NCBI RefSeq assembly: GCF_009674665.1 | Contig: NZ_WKJD01000021.1 | Coordinates: 62,001 to 126,000 of the forward strand | Reading direction: 5' to 3' | Length of the DNA: 64,000 nucleotides | Source: Agromyces kandeliae | GTDB lineage: Bacteria > Actinomycetota > Actinomycetes > Actinomycetales > Microbacteriaceae | In this document: positions 15,702-23,738 of the stretch, piece after piece | How positions within the stretch are numbered: the stretch's first letter is position 1 | How the letters are laid out: each line of letters starts with the position of its first letter | Notes under the pieces: generated by a model | Databases searched by the model: none | Told to the model about the DNA's origin: nothing | What the model saw: the letters and a program-made list of their open reading frames with translations, nothing else | Made by a program: the position numbers and the translations under genes

Positions 15702-18485
15702 CTATGCAACCGATTCGCCACGTAGGGCGTCGAGGCGCCGTTCGAGACCGTCGCGTGCCGACGCTCGGCGGCCTTCGCCCAGCAACTCGGCGACCGTTCG
15801 CCCGCGGAGCCAACGTGTGTGAGCGCAGATCTCCTCCGCGAGGCCCGGCTCCACCTCGTCGAGAGAGTCACGGAGCGCATGATACGCGCTCGGCTGGTCG
15901 ATCAGCTCGGCCAGCGAACTCGCCAGCGAGATCGGCTCGCGCTCGGGCTCGGATGGCGCCGCGGCGCTCCATCGATGCTTCCCCGAGCCGACAGTGGCGC
16001 GCTGACCGTCGGGGAGCTCCACCTGGGCGGTCGTATTCGGCGGGACGGTTGCGACGACGATGATCGTCTGTCCCGCCCGTCGCCAGTCGACGCGTGCGCG
16101 GCCGTATGGGGTGGTGTGTTCGACGAAGGCATGATCGATGCCTGGTAGTGGTGTCGGCGCGATTCGCATCACTCGATACCCCGCCTCGGCCGGCGCGAGC
16201 CCGCCCACGACGCGATGGAGCCAGTCTGCAATCGCTCCGAACGCATAGTGGTTGAACGAGGTCATCCCGCCTGGATTGACGGATCCGTCCGGGCGAAGTG
16301 AATCCCATCGCTCCCAGGTCGTCGTGGCCCCCATGGACACGGCGTACAGCCACGACGGGTTCTCGGTCTGCATCAGAAGTCGCGCTGCCTCGCGCATCTT
16401 GCCGCCGCCCGTCAGAGCGTCCTGGATGACCGGTGTTCCCACGAACCCGGTGCCGATCCGGTAGCCGTTCTCTCGAACGAGCTCCGCGAGACGGGCAGCC
16501 ATGATCTGGCGTCGATCTTCGGGCGCCAGATCGAACTGGAGCGCCAGCGCGTACGCGGTCTGGGAATCAGACATCATGCGCCCTGCGGGCGTGACGTACT
16601 CGTCGACGAAGGCCCGCTTGACCGATTCGGCCAGTTCCTCGAACCGCTCGGCATCCGTCGTGCGGCCGACGATCGCCGCCATCCGTGAGGCGATCTGCGC
16701 GGAGCGGAAGAGGTAGGCCGTCGCGACGATGTCGGGATTCGTAGCTCCCTCTCCGGCGTTCTCGGGCGGAGCCGTCGGGTCGAGCCAATCGCCGAACTGG
16801 AAGTCGCCCGACCAGAGATGATCCGGACCTGCCCGTCGAGCGATCACGTCCAGCCAGGCGCTCGCGCTCGCGAATTGATCCGCGAGGAGGGCACGGTCGT
16901 CGTACCGCTCGTACAGCACCCACGGCACGACGGTGGCGGCATCGCCCCACGCTGCGGCTGGCACCGGAGAGGAGAGCACGTTCGGAACGACGAACGGAAC
17001 GATCCCCTCGGCAGCCTGTTGCTCCAATGTGAGATCTCGGAGCCAAGATGCCAGAAAGCCGCGAACGTCGAAGAGGGACGCGGCGGTCGGCGCGAAGACC
17101 TGGATGTCTCCAGTCCACCCCAGACGTTCGTCGCGCTGGGGGCAGTCCGTCGGAAGCGAGAGGAAGTTGCCCCGCATGCTCCAGACCGCGTTCTCGTGCA
17201 GCCTGGTGATGAGCGGATCCGAGCATCCGAACCAGCCGGTACGCTCCATGTCGCTGTGTATGACGATCGCCGTGACGGCGTCGGGATCGAAGTCCCCCGG
17301 CCAACCGGAGATCTCCGCGTAGCGGAACCCGTGGAATGTGAACTCCGGTTCCCAAGATTCTTCGTTCTCACCGCGAAGGATGTACGTATCGGTCGCTGCC
17401 GCGTTGCGGAGCGGGCGCACAGCGAGTTCTCCGTCCTCGAGGACCTCAGCGTGCCGGAGCATCACGGTCGTGCCACGTGGTCCCTTCACCCGTATGCGCA
17501 GCCGCCCGACGAGATTCTGCCCGAAGTCCACGACGATGCGTCCCGAGGGCGACTGCAGCACGTCGCACACGGCGATCTCCTCGATCCGTCGAACCGCTGG
17601 CGAACGGCGGGCCTCGGGCTCCCGCGCCTCGCCGACGACGGCGGCGGGTCGCCAATCCGAGTCGTCGAACCCCGCGAGTGCGAAGCCTGGGTGCTCTCGA
17701 CGAGCGTCGAACCGCTCGCCGAGGTAGATGCCGCTCGCCTGCACCGCCCCTGTCGCTGTGCGCCAGGTGGAGTCCGTGATGACCCGAGACTCATCACCAT
17801 CGGCGAACTCCAGCACGAGCTGAGCGGCGACGTGTGGCTGGTCGGCGTAGACGCGCTGCTGGCGACTCGGCGGACCGTACGATTCAGTGGCCCACGCTCC
17901 GGCGAAACGGATACCGATGGCGTTCGACCCGTGAAGGACCAAAGAGGTGACGTCGGTGGTCTCGTGGACGAGACGATGTGAATACGATGTCCAACCGGGC
18001 TTGAGGACCTGGTCATCCACGTCCACCCCGTTGATCGCGACTTGGTACGCGCCGAGAGCGGTGGCGTACAGCGTAGCTCGGCGGATCTCCTTCGTGATGG
18101 AGAACTCGGTACGCGCCAGCCCTGGTTGTGCGACGTCATCTGGCGCGGGGAGCGCGATCGCGTGCGCGGTCCAATCGCCCTCCTCGAGGAACCCACCCAC
18201 GACGTCGACTGGTTCGCTCCAGTCGCTGGAGCTTCCGTCCACACCGAACACGCGTACACGCACGCGCGACGTCTCTCTCGGAGACAGGGGCGGAAACGGC
18301 CAGGGCACGAGAACGGAAGCCCTGCCGTTCACGTGCGCGCGAATCGACCCATCGCATTCGATCTCCGCCGATGCCTGCATCCAGCCACCTGTTTCGGCGG
18401 AGGTCGTCCACGTCAGCGGGGGTGCGGGCGTCATCACGAATCCGTCGCCGGAGGGCTGTTCGATACGCAAGGTCGTGGAGATCAT
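15702..18485 (-). CDS. Alpha-L-rhamnosidase, GH78 family, long form (927 aa)
   Basis: A second GH78 enzyme, clearly paralogous to the one at 4302-6614 (shared CPQRDERLGWTGDIQVF, GATTTWERWDSLRPDGS and GGMTSFNHYAFGAI motifs carrying the general acid and base glutamates). It has no signal peptide. It carries about 85 extra C-terminal residues, predicted mostly helical (from LASSLAELIDQPSAYHAL onward), absent from the shorter paralogue. The start ATG 18485 follows GGAAGGGA. The operator CGTGACCGGTCACG lies 35 bp upstream, inside the end of the MFS gene. It leads an operon with the lacI-type gene. Confidence 0.93.
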   Translation of the reverse strand: MISTTLRIEQPSGDGFVMTPAPPLTWTTSAETGGWMQASAEIECDGSIRAHVNGRASVLVPWPFPPLSPRETSRVRVRVFGVDGSSSDWSEPVDVVGGFLEEGDWTAHAIALPAPDDVAQPGLARTEFSITKEIRRATLYATALGAYQVAINGVDVDDQVLKPGWTSYSHRLVHETTDVTSLVLHGSNAIGIRFAGAWATESYGPPSRQQRVYADQPHVAAQLVLEFADGDESRVITDSTWRTATGAVQASGIYLGERFDARREHPGFALAGFDDSDWRPAAVVGEAREPEARRSPAVRRIEEIAVCDVLQSPSGRIVVDFGQNLVGRLRIRVKGPRGTTVMLRHAEVLEDGELAVRPLRNAAATDTYILRGENEESWEPEFTFHGFRYAEISGWPGDFDPDAVTAIVIHSDMERTGWFGCSDPLITRLHENAVWSMRGNFLSLPTDCPQRDERLGWTGDIQVFAPTAASLFDVRGFLASWLRDLTLEQQAAEGIVPFVVPNVLSSPVPAAAWGDAATVVPWVLYERYDDRALLADQFASASAWLDVIARRAGPDHLWSGDFQFGDWLDPTAPPENAGEGATNPDIVATAYLFRSAQIASRMAAIVGRTTDAERFEELAESVKRAFVDEYVTPAGRMMSDSQTAYALALQFDLAPEDRRQIMAARLAELVRENGYRIGTGFVGTPVIQDALTGGGKMREAARLLMQTENPSWLYAVSMGATTTWERWDSLRPDGSVNPGGMTSFNHYAFGAIADWLHRVVGGLAPAEAGYRVMRIAPTPLPGIDHAFVEHTTPYGRARVDWRRAGQTIIVVATVPPNTTAQVELPDGQRATVGSGKHRWSAAAPSEPEREPISLASSLAELIDQPSAYHALRDSLDEVEPGLAEEICAHTRWLRGRTVAELLGEGRRASARDGLERRLDALRGESVA

Positions 18486-18519
18486 CGGCGTTCCCTTCCG
18501 GCGGCAGGATGCGCCGCCC

Positions 18520-18533
18520 CGTGACCGGTCACG
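18520..18533. promoter_or_regulatory. Palindromic operator CGTGACCGGTCACG (site 3)
   Basis: A perfect 14-bp palindrome before the long GH78 gene. It overlaps the stop codon of the upstream MFS gene (18529-18531), so the promoter of the rhamnosidase-lacI operon begins inside that coding sequence. Confidence 0.65.
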
Positions 18534-19824
18534 ATGTTAGTTCGCCTGCCGCGGTCACCTCAACCTGACTCGGCGATGGAGACTCGTCGATCGAGAGGCG
18601 ATACCAACTGGTCGGATGGCGTCTGATCCGGTGCGAGGCGATCAGCCAAACCGATCCGACTGCGCATGCCGTGATGGCGGCTATGGCACTGAGCGTCACG
18701 CCCGCCCGAGCGCCGAACTCCGACGCCACCCAGCCGACGATGGGCGCGCCGATGGGTGTGGCGCCGATGAGGATCGCCATGTAGATGGCGAGGACGCGCC
18801 CGCGCAGCGTCGCGGGCGTCGAGGTCTGCACGTAGCCGTTCGCGGTCGTGAGCGTCGTCTCGAGCGCCACCCCGAAGACGACCAGAGTCGCCGCGTAGCC
18901 CCAGTATGTCGGCATCGAAGCCGACACCAGCCCTGTCACCCCGAGCACGGCACTCGCCGCGATGATGGTGTGGAGTCGCGCGCGGGCCCTCTGTGCGGCG
19001 ACGAGCGCCCCGGCGAATGCTCCGACCGCGACGAAGGAGGTCAAGAGGCCGAAGCCGGCGGCGTCCTGATCGAACTCCAGCGCCATCGTCGAAGCCATGA
19101 TCGCGAAGTTCATGCCGAGGGCTCCGATCAGCGCCACCATGACGATGATGACCACGAGGTCGGCACGCCGAGCCACATAGCGCACCCCGTCGGAGAACCC
19201 GGATCGGGCCAAGGGCGGAGCGGTGGGCTCTCGTTCCTGCCCGCGGCCGATCGCAATGAGCGCCGCGAGCATGGCGAGGAAGCTCGCCGCGTTGATGAGG
19301 AACACCCAGCCCGGACCCACCGCCACGATCAGTAGGCCGGAAACTGCAGGCCCGACCATGCGTGCACCGTTGAAGGACGCCGCGTTCAAGGCGATCGCAT
19401 TCGAAGCATGTTCGCTCGTCACCAGGTCCGAGACCAGTGCCTGACGCGCGGGGCCATCGAATGCGATCACGATCCCGAGCGCGAGCGCCAGCACGTACAT
19501 CATCGGCTGCGTCAGTGCGCCCGCGAGGAGCATCGATCCGATGAGGATCGAAACAAGCATCGAGGCGAGTTGCGTGGCCATCAGGAGGCGGCGACGGTCG
19601 AAGACGTCAGCGACCCATCCAGCGACGCTCACCAGCAGGAGCGGCGGAGCGAACTGCAACGCCATCGTCATCCCCATGGCAGTCGCGTCGTGGTCCGTCA
19701 GCACGGTCAGCACGACCCAGTTCATGGCGGTCGCCTGCATCCAGGTTCCGATGTTCGACACCGCTCCCCCGATGAACCACACTCGGAATCGCCGCGACGC
19801 CATCGAGCGGACGACCGTGATCAT
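18529..19824 (-). CDS. MFS transporter (DHA3-like exporter)
   Basis: A 431-residue major facilitator with about 12 hydrophobic spans. It has a motif-A-like loop GWVADVFDRRRLL near residue 67 and the start MITVVRSMASRRFRVWFIGG, typical of the DHA3 group of drug or small-molecule exporters. It overlaps the marR-type gene by ATGA (19821-19824), so the two are translationally coupled and the regulator very likely controls it. It may expel toxic aglycones released by the neighbouring glycosidases, which is inference. Confidence 0.9.
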   Translation of the reverse strand: MITVVRSMASRRFRVWFIGGAVSNIGTWMQATAMNWVVLTVLTDHDATAMGMTMALQFAPPLLLVSVAGWVADVFDRRRLLMATQLASMLVSILIGSMLLAGALTQPMMYVLALALGIVIAFDGPARQALVSDLVTSEHASNAIALNAASFNGARMVGPAVSGLLIVAVGPGWVFLINAASFLAMLAALIAIGRGQEREPTAPPLARSGFSDGVRYVARRADLVVIIVMVALIGALGMNFAIMASTMALEFDQDAAGFGLLTSFVAVGAFAGALVAAQRARARLHTIIAASAVLGVTGLVSASMPTYWGYAATLVVFGVALETTLTTANGYVQTSTPATLRGRVLAIYMAILIGATPIGAPIVGWVASEFGARAGVTLSAIAAITACAVGSVWLIASHRIRRHPTSWYRLSIDESPSPSQVEVTAAGELTS

Positions 19825-20267
19825 CGGTCGGCGATCTCGTTCAGGATGACCGTCGCGCGGCGTAGGACTTCGCGGTCGGAGTCCGACAGTTCAGCCAGTG
19901 CGTCGTCCATCCACGCATCACGTCGACGAACCGTTTCGGTCACGACTTCCGCTCCTCTCGCGGTCAGGGCGACCCGCACCCTTCTCCGGTCGCCGGCATC
20001 CGTCGCCCGAACCACGTACCCGGCCTGCTCCAGGGCGTTCACCGCGTAGTTCATCGATGGAGCGGTCACTCGCTCTCTCTGGGCCAGTTCGCCGAGCGTG
20101 TGGGGACCGTGGCTGCTGATCGCCGAGAGGATCGCGAAGTGTGCATCGCTCATCGTGTCCACGACGCGCTCCGCACGGAGCCTCCGCGAGAAGCGGAATG
20201 CCGCGATCCGGAGTTCGAATCCGAGGGCAAGAGATGCAGTCTCGTCGGGAGCTCGATGGACATCCAT
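19821..20267 (-). CDS. MarR-family transcriptional regulator
   Basis: A 148-residue winged-helix repressor with the MarR pattern: LGELAQRERVTAPSMNYAVNALEQAGYVVRATDAGDRRRVRVALT (about 60-104) contains recognition helix and wing. Members of this family usually release DNA on binding phenolic or other aromatic ligands. The start ATG 20267 lies directly beside tandem palindromes at 20271-20299, the likely operator. It is divergent from the GH1 gene and coupled to the MFS exporter downstream. Confidence 0.92.
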   Translation of the reverse strand: MDVHRAPDETASLALGFELRIAAFRFSRRLRAERVVDTMSDAHFAILSAISSHGPHTLGELAQRERVTAPSMNYAVNALEQAGYVVRATDAGDRRRVRVALTARGAEVVTETVRRRDAWMDDALAELSDSDREVLRRATVILNEIADR

Positions 20268-20270
20268 TTC

Positions 20271-20299
20271 ATTAGAGTATCTAATTAGAGTCTCTAATT
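20271..20299. promoter_or_regulatory. Tandem MarR-type operator
   Basis: Two overlapping palindromes occupy this AT-rich stretch: ATTAGA-gta-TCTAAT (20271-20285) and the perfect AATTAGAG-t-CTCTAATT (20283-20299). Their centres are 13 bp apart. They lie immediately upstream of the marR start and 102 bp from the GH1 start, so both divergent units could be controlled. Confidence 0.75.
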
Positions 20300-20400
20300 C
20301 AATCGAGAGAGGACTCGCTTTCAGGGTTCACGGGGCGAGCTGACTAGGCTGCCGGACAACCGGTTGCACACGCTCGAGTGCATCCAGGAAGGGGCGCCCA

Positions 20401-21777
20401 ATGCAACTCCCGACCCAGCTCACGCTCGGAGTGGCCACCGCTGCGTACCAGATCGAAGGCGCAGTCGACGAGGACGGGCGCGGTCGTTCGATCTGGGACG
20501 TGTATTCGCACACGCCGGGACGGATCAAGGACGGCACGAACGCCGATCTCGCGCTCGATCATTACCATCGACTCGAAGCGGACCTGGATCTGATCCAGGA
20601 GCTGGGGGTGCAGGCGTACCGCTTCTCCATCGCGTGGCCACGCGTCGTTCCAGGGGGCATCGGAGTGGTCAATCAGGCTGGGATCGACTTCTACTCTCGG
20701 CTCGTCGATGGCTTGCTCGCACGTGGCATCGAGCCCATGGCAACGCTGTACCACTGGGACCTGCCCCAACCACTGGAGGAGTCGGGGGGATGGCCGGCAC
20801 GTGAAACCGCGGTCGCGTTCGGCGAGTACGCGGCAACGATAGGTACGGCGCTCGGCGATCGCGTGAACACGTGGACGACCTTCAACGAGCCGTGGGGCTC
20901 GGCGTACCTCGGGTACGCCTCGGGCGCGCACGCACCGGGTCGGCAGAATGCTGCGGACGCATTCCGCGCGGTCCACCACCTGAATCTGGCCCATGGTCTG
21001 GGGGTGCGAGCCCTTCGCGATGTGGTGCGGGCGGATGCGGTTCTGTCGACGACGCTGAACCTCCACACATTCCGACCCGCCGGCCCGACTGGTGAGGAAG
21101 CCCGTGATCGGCTCGAAGCGATCGCCAACGAGGCGTTTCTCGCGCCGATGTTCGATGGGCGGTTGAGCAAGCGCCTGGTCGAGCTCACGCAATCGATCAC
21201 CGACTGGGGATTCGTCGATGACGGAGATCTCGCTGAGATCAGCCGCCCGATCGACGCGCTCGGGATCAACTACTACTACACGAACTCTGTGCGCATGCGG
21301 TCACCAGGCGACACCACGTCGCCGGGGTTGCAGTGGCCCGCCGCCGAGGGCGTGGAGATCCTCCCGAAACAGGGACCCCTCACCGAGATGGGCTGGAACA
21401 TCGACCCGGCTGGGCTCACCGAGCTGCTTCTGGCGCTCCACCTGCGCACCGATGGGTTGCCGTTGATGATCACCGAGAACGGAGCCGCGTTTCCTGATGC
21501 GGTGGACGGAGACGAGCGCGTTCGTGACGTCGATCGGATCGACTACCTCCGCGAGCACCTTGAAGCCGCGACGGTGGCGATAGAGGCAGGGGTGGATGTC
21601 CGGGCGTTCATCGTATGGACGCTGATCGACAACTTCGAATGGAGTCTCGGTTTCGCCAAGCGTTTCGGTCTCTACCGAGTCGAAACAGGCTCGCTTCGCC
21701 GCATACCGAAGGACAGCGCCGTGTGGTTCCGGGACGTGATCGCCGCGCGCGACACCGCGGTACCTGCACCGGCGTGA
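20401..21777 (+). CDS. Beta-glucosidase, GH1 family
   Basis: A 458-residue GH1 enzyme of full length, a retaining beta-glucosidase or related beta-glycosidase. Landmarks are GVATAAYQIEGA (10-21), RFSIAWPR (74-81), acid/base Glu163 in TFNEPWG, and nucleophile Glu359 in ITENGAAF, with the sugar-binding DNFEWSLGFAKRFGLY near 410. There is no signal peptide. The start is supported by AGGAAGGGG upstream. It would act after the rhamnosidases expose glucose on an imported glycoside. It stands alone, divergent from marR. Confidence 0.94.
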   Translation: MQLPTQLTLGVATAAYQIEGAVDEDGRGRSIWDVYSHTPGRIKDGTNADLALDHYHRLEADLDLIQELGVQAYRFSIAWPRVVPGGIGVVNQAGIDFYSRLVDGLLARGIEPMATLYHWDLPQPLEESGGWPARETAVAFGEYAATIGTALGDRVNTWTTFNEPWGSAYLGYASGAHAPGRQNAADAFRAVHHLNLAHGLGVRALRDVVRADAVLSTTLNLHTFRPAGPTGEEARDRLEAIANEAFLAPMFDGRLSKRLVELTQSITDWGFVDDGDLAEISRPIDALGINYYYTNSVRMRSPGDTTSPGLQWPAAEGVEILPKQGPLTEMGWNIDPAGLTELLLALHLRTDGLPLMITENGAAFPDAVDGDERVRDVDRIDYLREHLEAATVAIEAGVDVRAFIVWTLIDNFEWSLGFAKRFGLYRVETGSLRRIPKDSAVWFRDVIAARDTAVPAPA

Positions 21778-21946
21778 GCCGGCACGATCATCCGGCGTCC
21801 GGCGACCGCGACGCCCTTCGCGCGTTCGCGATGGTGTCGGAGTAGCGACCGCGACGGGGAATCCGCTATCGAAGCCAGGTCCAACCGGTTGCCGTCCCGC
21901 CAGGCCCGTCGGAGCCCAAGACGCGAGAAACTGCACCTGATCCAAT

Positions 21947-21964
21947 TTGGCAATCGCTTGCTAT
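21947..21964. promoter_or_regulatory. LacI-type operator, TTGGCAA class (site 4)
   Basis: TTGGCAATCGCTTGCTAT has a perfect left half-site (TTGGCAATCG) and a degenerate right half. It lies in the 283-bp gap between the GH1 and GPH genes, about 97 bp before the transporter start. The rest of that gap shows no gene or strong hairpin. Confidence 0.6.
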
Positions 21965-22060
21965 TTTCGTTGCCGCGAGGTTTACTTGGTCTACGCACCC
22001 CGCTTGCGGACCAAGACAGCACGCAGGAACCCCTGCAGGTCGCACTGACAAAGGAGTTGG

Positions 22061-23533
22061 ATGATGGCGAAGACCCGAGCCGAGAGGGCCACGGATCCGG
22101 ATCGGCTGCCGGCCGGCAAATTGATGGCGTGGGCTGGAGCGGGAATGTCCGCGGCCGCGAACTTCATCGTGCTCGGCTATCTCTCGATCTACGCCACGGA
22201 CACGCTCGGCATCTCTGCCGCCATGGTCGGTGTGATCATCCTCGTGAGCAGCCTGGCGAACGTGGTCGGCGGCCTCGTTGCGTCCTGGATCGTCGACCGC
22301 AGCCCTGAGACGAAGTGGGGCAAGGCGCGCCCGTACGAGTTCGCCGTCATCGGCGTGTGGCTGGCGACCTGGCTTCTCTTCTCGACGCCCGCCGGCCTCG
22401 GGGACGTCGGGCGCGTGGTATGGGTCTTCGCGATGTTCCTTGCGATCAACGTGCTCTTCGACACGCTGCTCCGATCGAACGACACGCTGTACATGGCCCG
22501 GGCCTTCGCCAACCGTCGCGTCTACGCGAAGGTCTACACGCGAGCCGGCATCTTCACGACGATCATGGGCATCATCATGACCGTCGGGCTTCCCGTGGCA
22601 CTCAGCTGGGCGGACAAGGACCCGGCGCGCTGGTCCATCGTCATGGGCGCCGTCGCGATCCCGCTGGCCGCGCTCGGCATGACCCGCTTCCTCTTCGTCA
22701 GAGAGGAGTACCAGACCGCCGACACCGGCGCACCGCCCGTGAAGGTCCGCGACCTCCTCGCCACGCTCGGCGCCGGGAAGTGGATCTGGCTCATCGCGGG
22801 CCTGTTCTTCCTGAACAGCGCGATCAATGGCGCGAACATGATCTCGTACTACTTCCGCTACATCGTGGGCGATCTCGCCCTCCAGGGCATCGTCGCAGGC
22901 GCAGGTGTACTGATCCTCCCCCTCATCCTGCTCTTCCCCAAGCTCATGAAGCGGTTCGGGATCTCGCAGATCATCATCGTCGGCTGCACCCTCGGCCTCA
23001 TCGGCACCGGGTTCTACTTCTTCGCCAACGGCAGCATCCCGCTGCTGATGATCGGAGGCATCCTCGGCGGTCTCGCTTCCCTTCCCCTGTCGTACCTCGG
23101 CGGCGTCATGATCCTCGACGTCTGCGCCTTCAACGAATGGAAGGGCAAGCGTCGCCTCGAGAGCACGATGGGAGCCGTCACGGGCGTCATGGGCCGGATC
23201 GGCATCGGCATCGCGGGCCTGGTCGTCGGTCTCCTGCTCAGTGCGTCCGGCTACGACGGCACCACCGACGTGCAGACGGATGCGGCGAACAACGCGATCG
23301 TCGGCCTGTTCGCCGGCGTCCCAGCCTTCGTGTTCCTCGGCATCATCGTCCTCATGTTCTTCTACCTGCACTTCGACCTGAAGATCCTCCCGCAGGTGAA
23401 CGCCGACCTCGACGCGCGCCGAGCCCAGGCCTCTGCCGACGCGATGACCCGCGAGGAGGAAGACGCCGCGGTTCCCCTGACCGCCGCGGCGGCGATTCCC
23501 GGCGAGCAGGCGAACCCGCCACACGACATGTGA
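22061..23533 (+). CDS. GPH-family (MFS_2) glycoside/cation symporter
   Basis: A 490-residue transporter of the glycoside-pentoside-hexuronide family with about 12 spans. It has the conserved loop WIVDRSPETKWGKARPYEF (about 88-106) and the segment ISYYFRYIVGD. It imports sugars or glycosides with a cation. Two adjacent ATGs (22061, 22064) follow AAGGAG; the second has the better spacing. The hydrophilic C-terminal tail is rich in Ala and Glu. A TTGGCAA-type operator upstream links it to the rhamnosidase regulon, and a strong terminator follows. Confidence 0.93.
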   Translation: MMAKTRAERATDPDRLPAGKLMAWAGAGMSAAANFIVLGYLSIYATDTLGISAAMVGVIILVSSLANVVGGLVASWIVDRSPETKWGKARPYEFAVIGVWLATWLLFSTPAGLGDVGRVVWVFAMFLAINVLFDTLLRSNDTLYMARAFANRRVYAKVYTRAGIFTTIMGIIMTVGLPVALSWADKDPARWSIVMGAVAIPLAALGMTRFLFVREEYQTADTGAPPVKVRDLLATLGAGKWIWLIAGLFFLNSAINGANMISYYFRYIVGDLALQGIVAGAGVLILPLILLFPKLMKRFGISQIIIVGCTLGLIGTGFYFFANGSIPLLMIGGILGGLASLPLSYLGGVMILDVCAFNEWKGKRRLESTMGAVTGVMGRIGIGIAGLVVGLLLSASGYDGTTDVQTDAANNAIVGLFAGVPAFVFLGIIVLMFFYLHFDLKILPQVNADLDARRAQASADAMTREEEDAAVPLTAAAAIPGEQANPPHDM

Positions 23534-23551
23534 CCTCGTCCCCTCCCCTGC

Positions 23552-23589
23552 CTGGAGGCGCCGACCGCTCCCGCGGCCGGCGCCTCCAG
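23552..23589 (+). terminator. Rho-independent terminator after the GPH gene
   Basis: A perfect 12-bp stem, CTGGAGGCGCCG with CGGCGCCTCCAG, encloses a 14-base loop and is followed by TTCGTTCTT. It lies 16 bp after the GPH stop and marks the right edge of the glycoside island. It may also serve the convergent kinase operon. Confidence 0.85.
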
Positions 23590-23738
23590 TTCGTTCTTGA
23601 TCGATCGCCGCTGAGGAGTCACGGGTCGGGCGCCCCGGTTCGGGCCCGCGGTCCGAGCGGTCGCGGACACCAGCGGTACCGCCACTCCGCCCCCGGGGTC
23701 CGCGAGGAGCACTGAGGGTGACACCGCAGCGACCCGCC

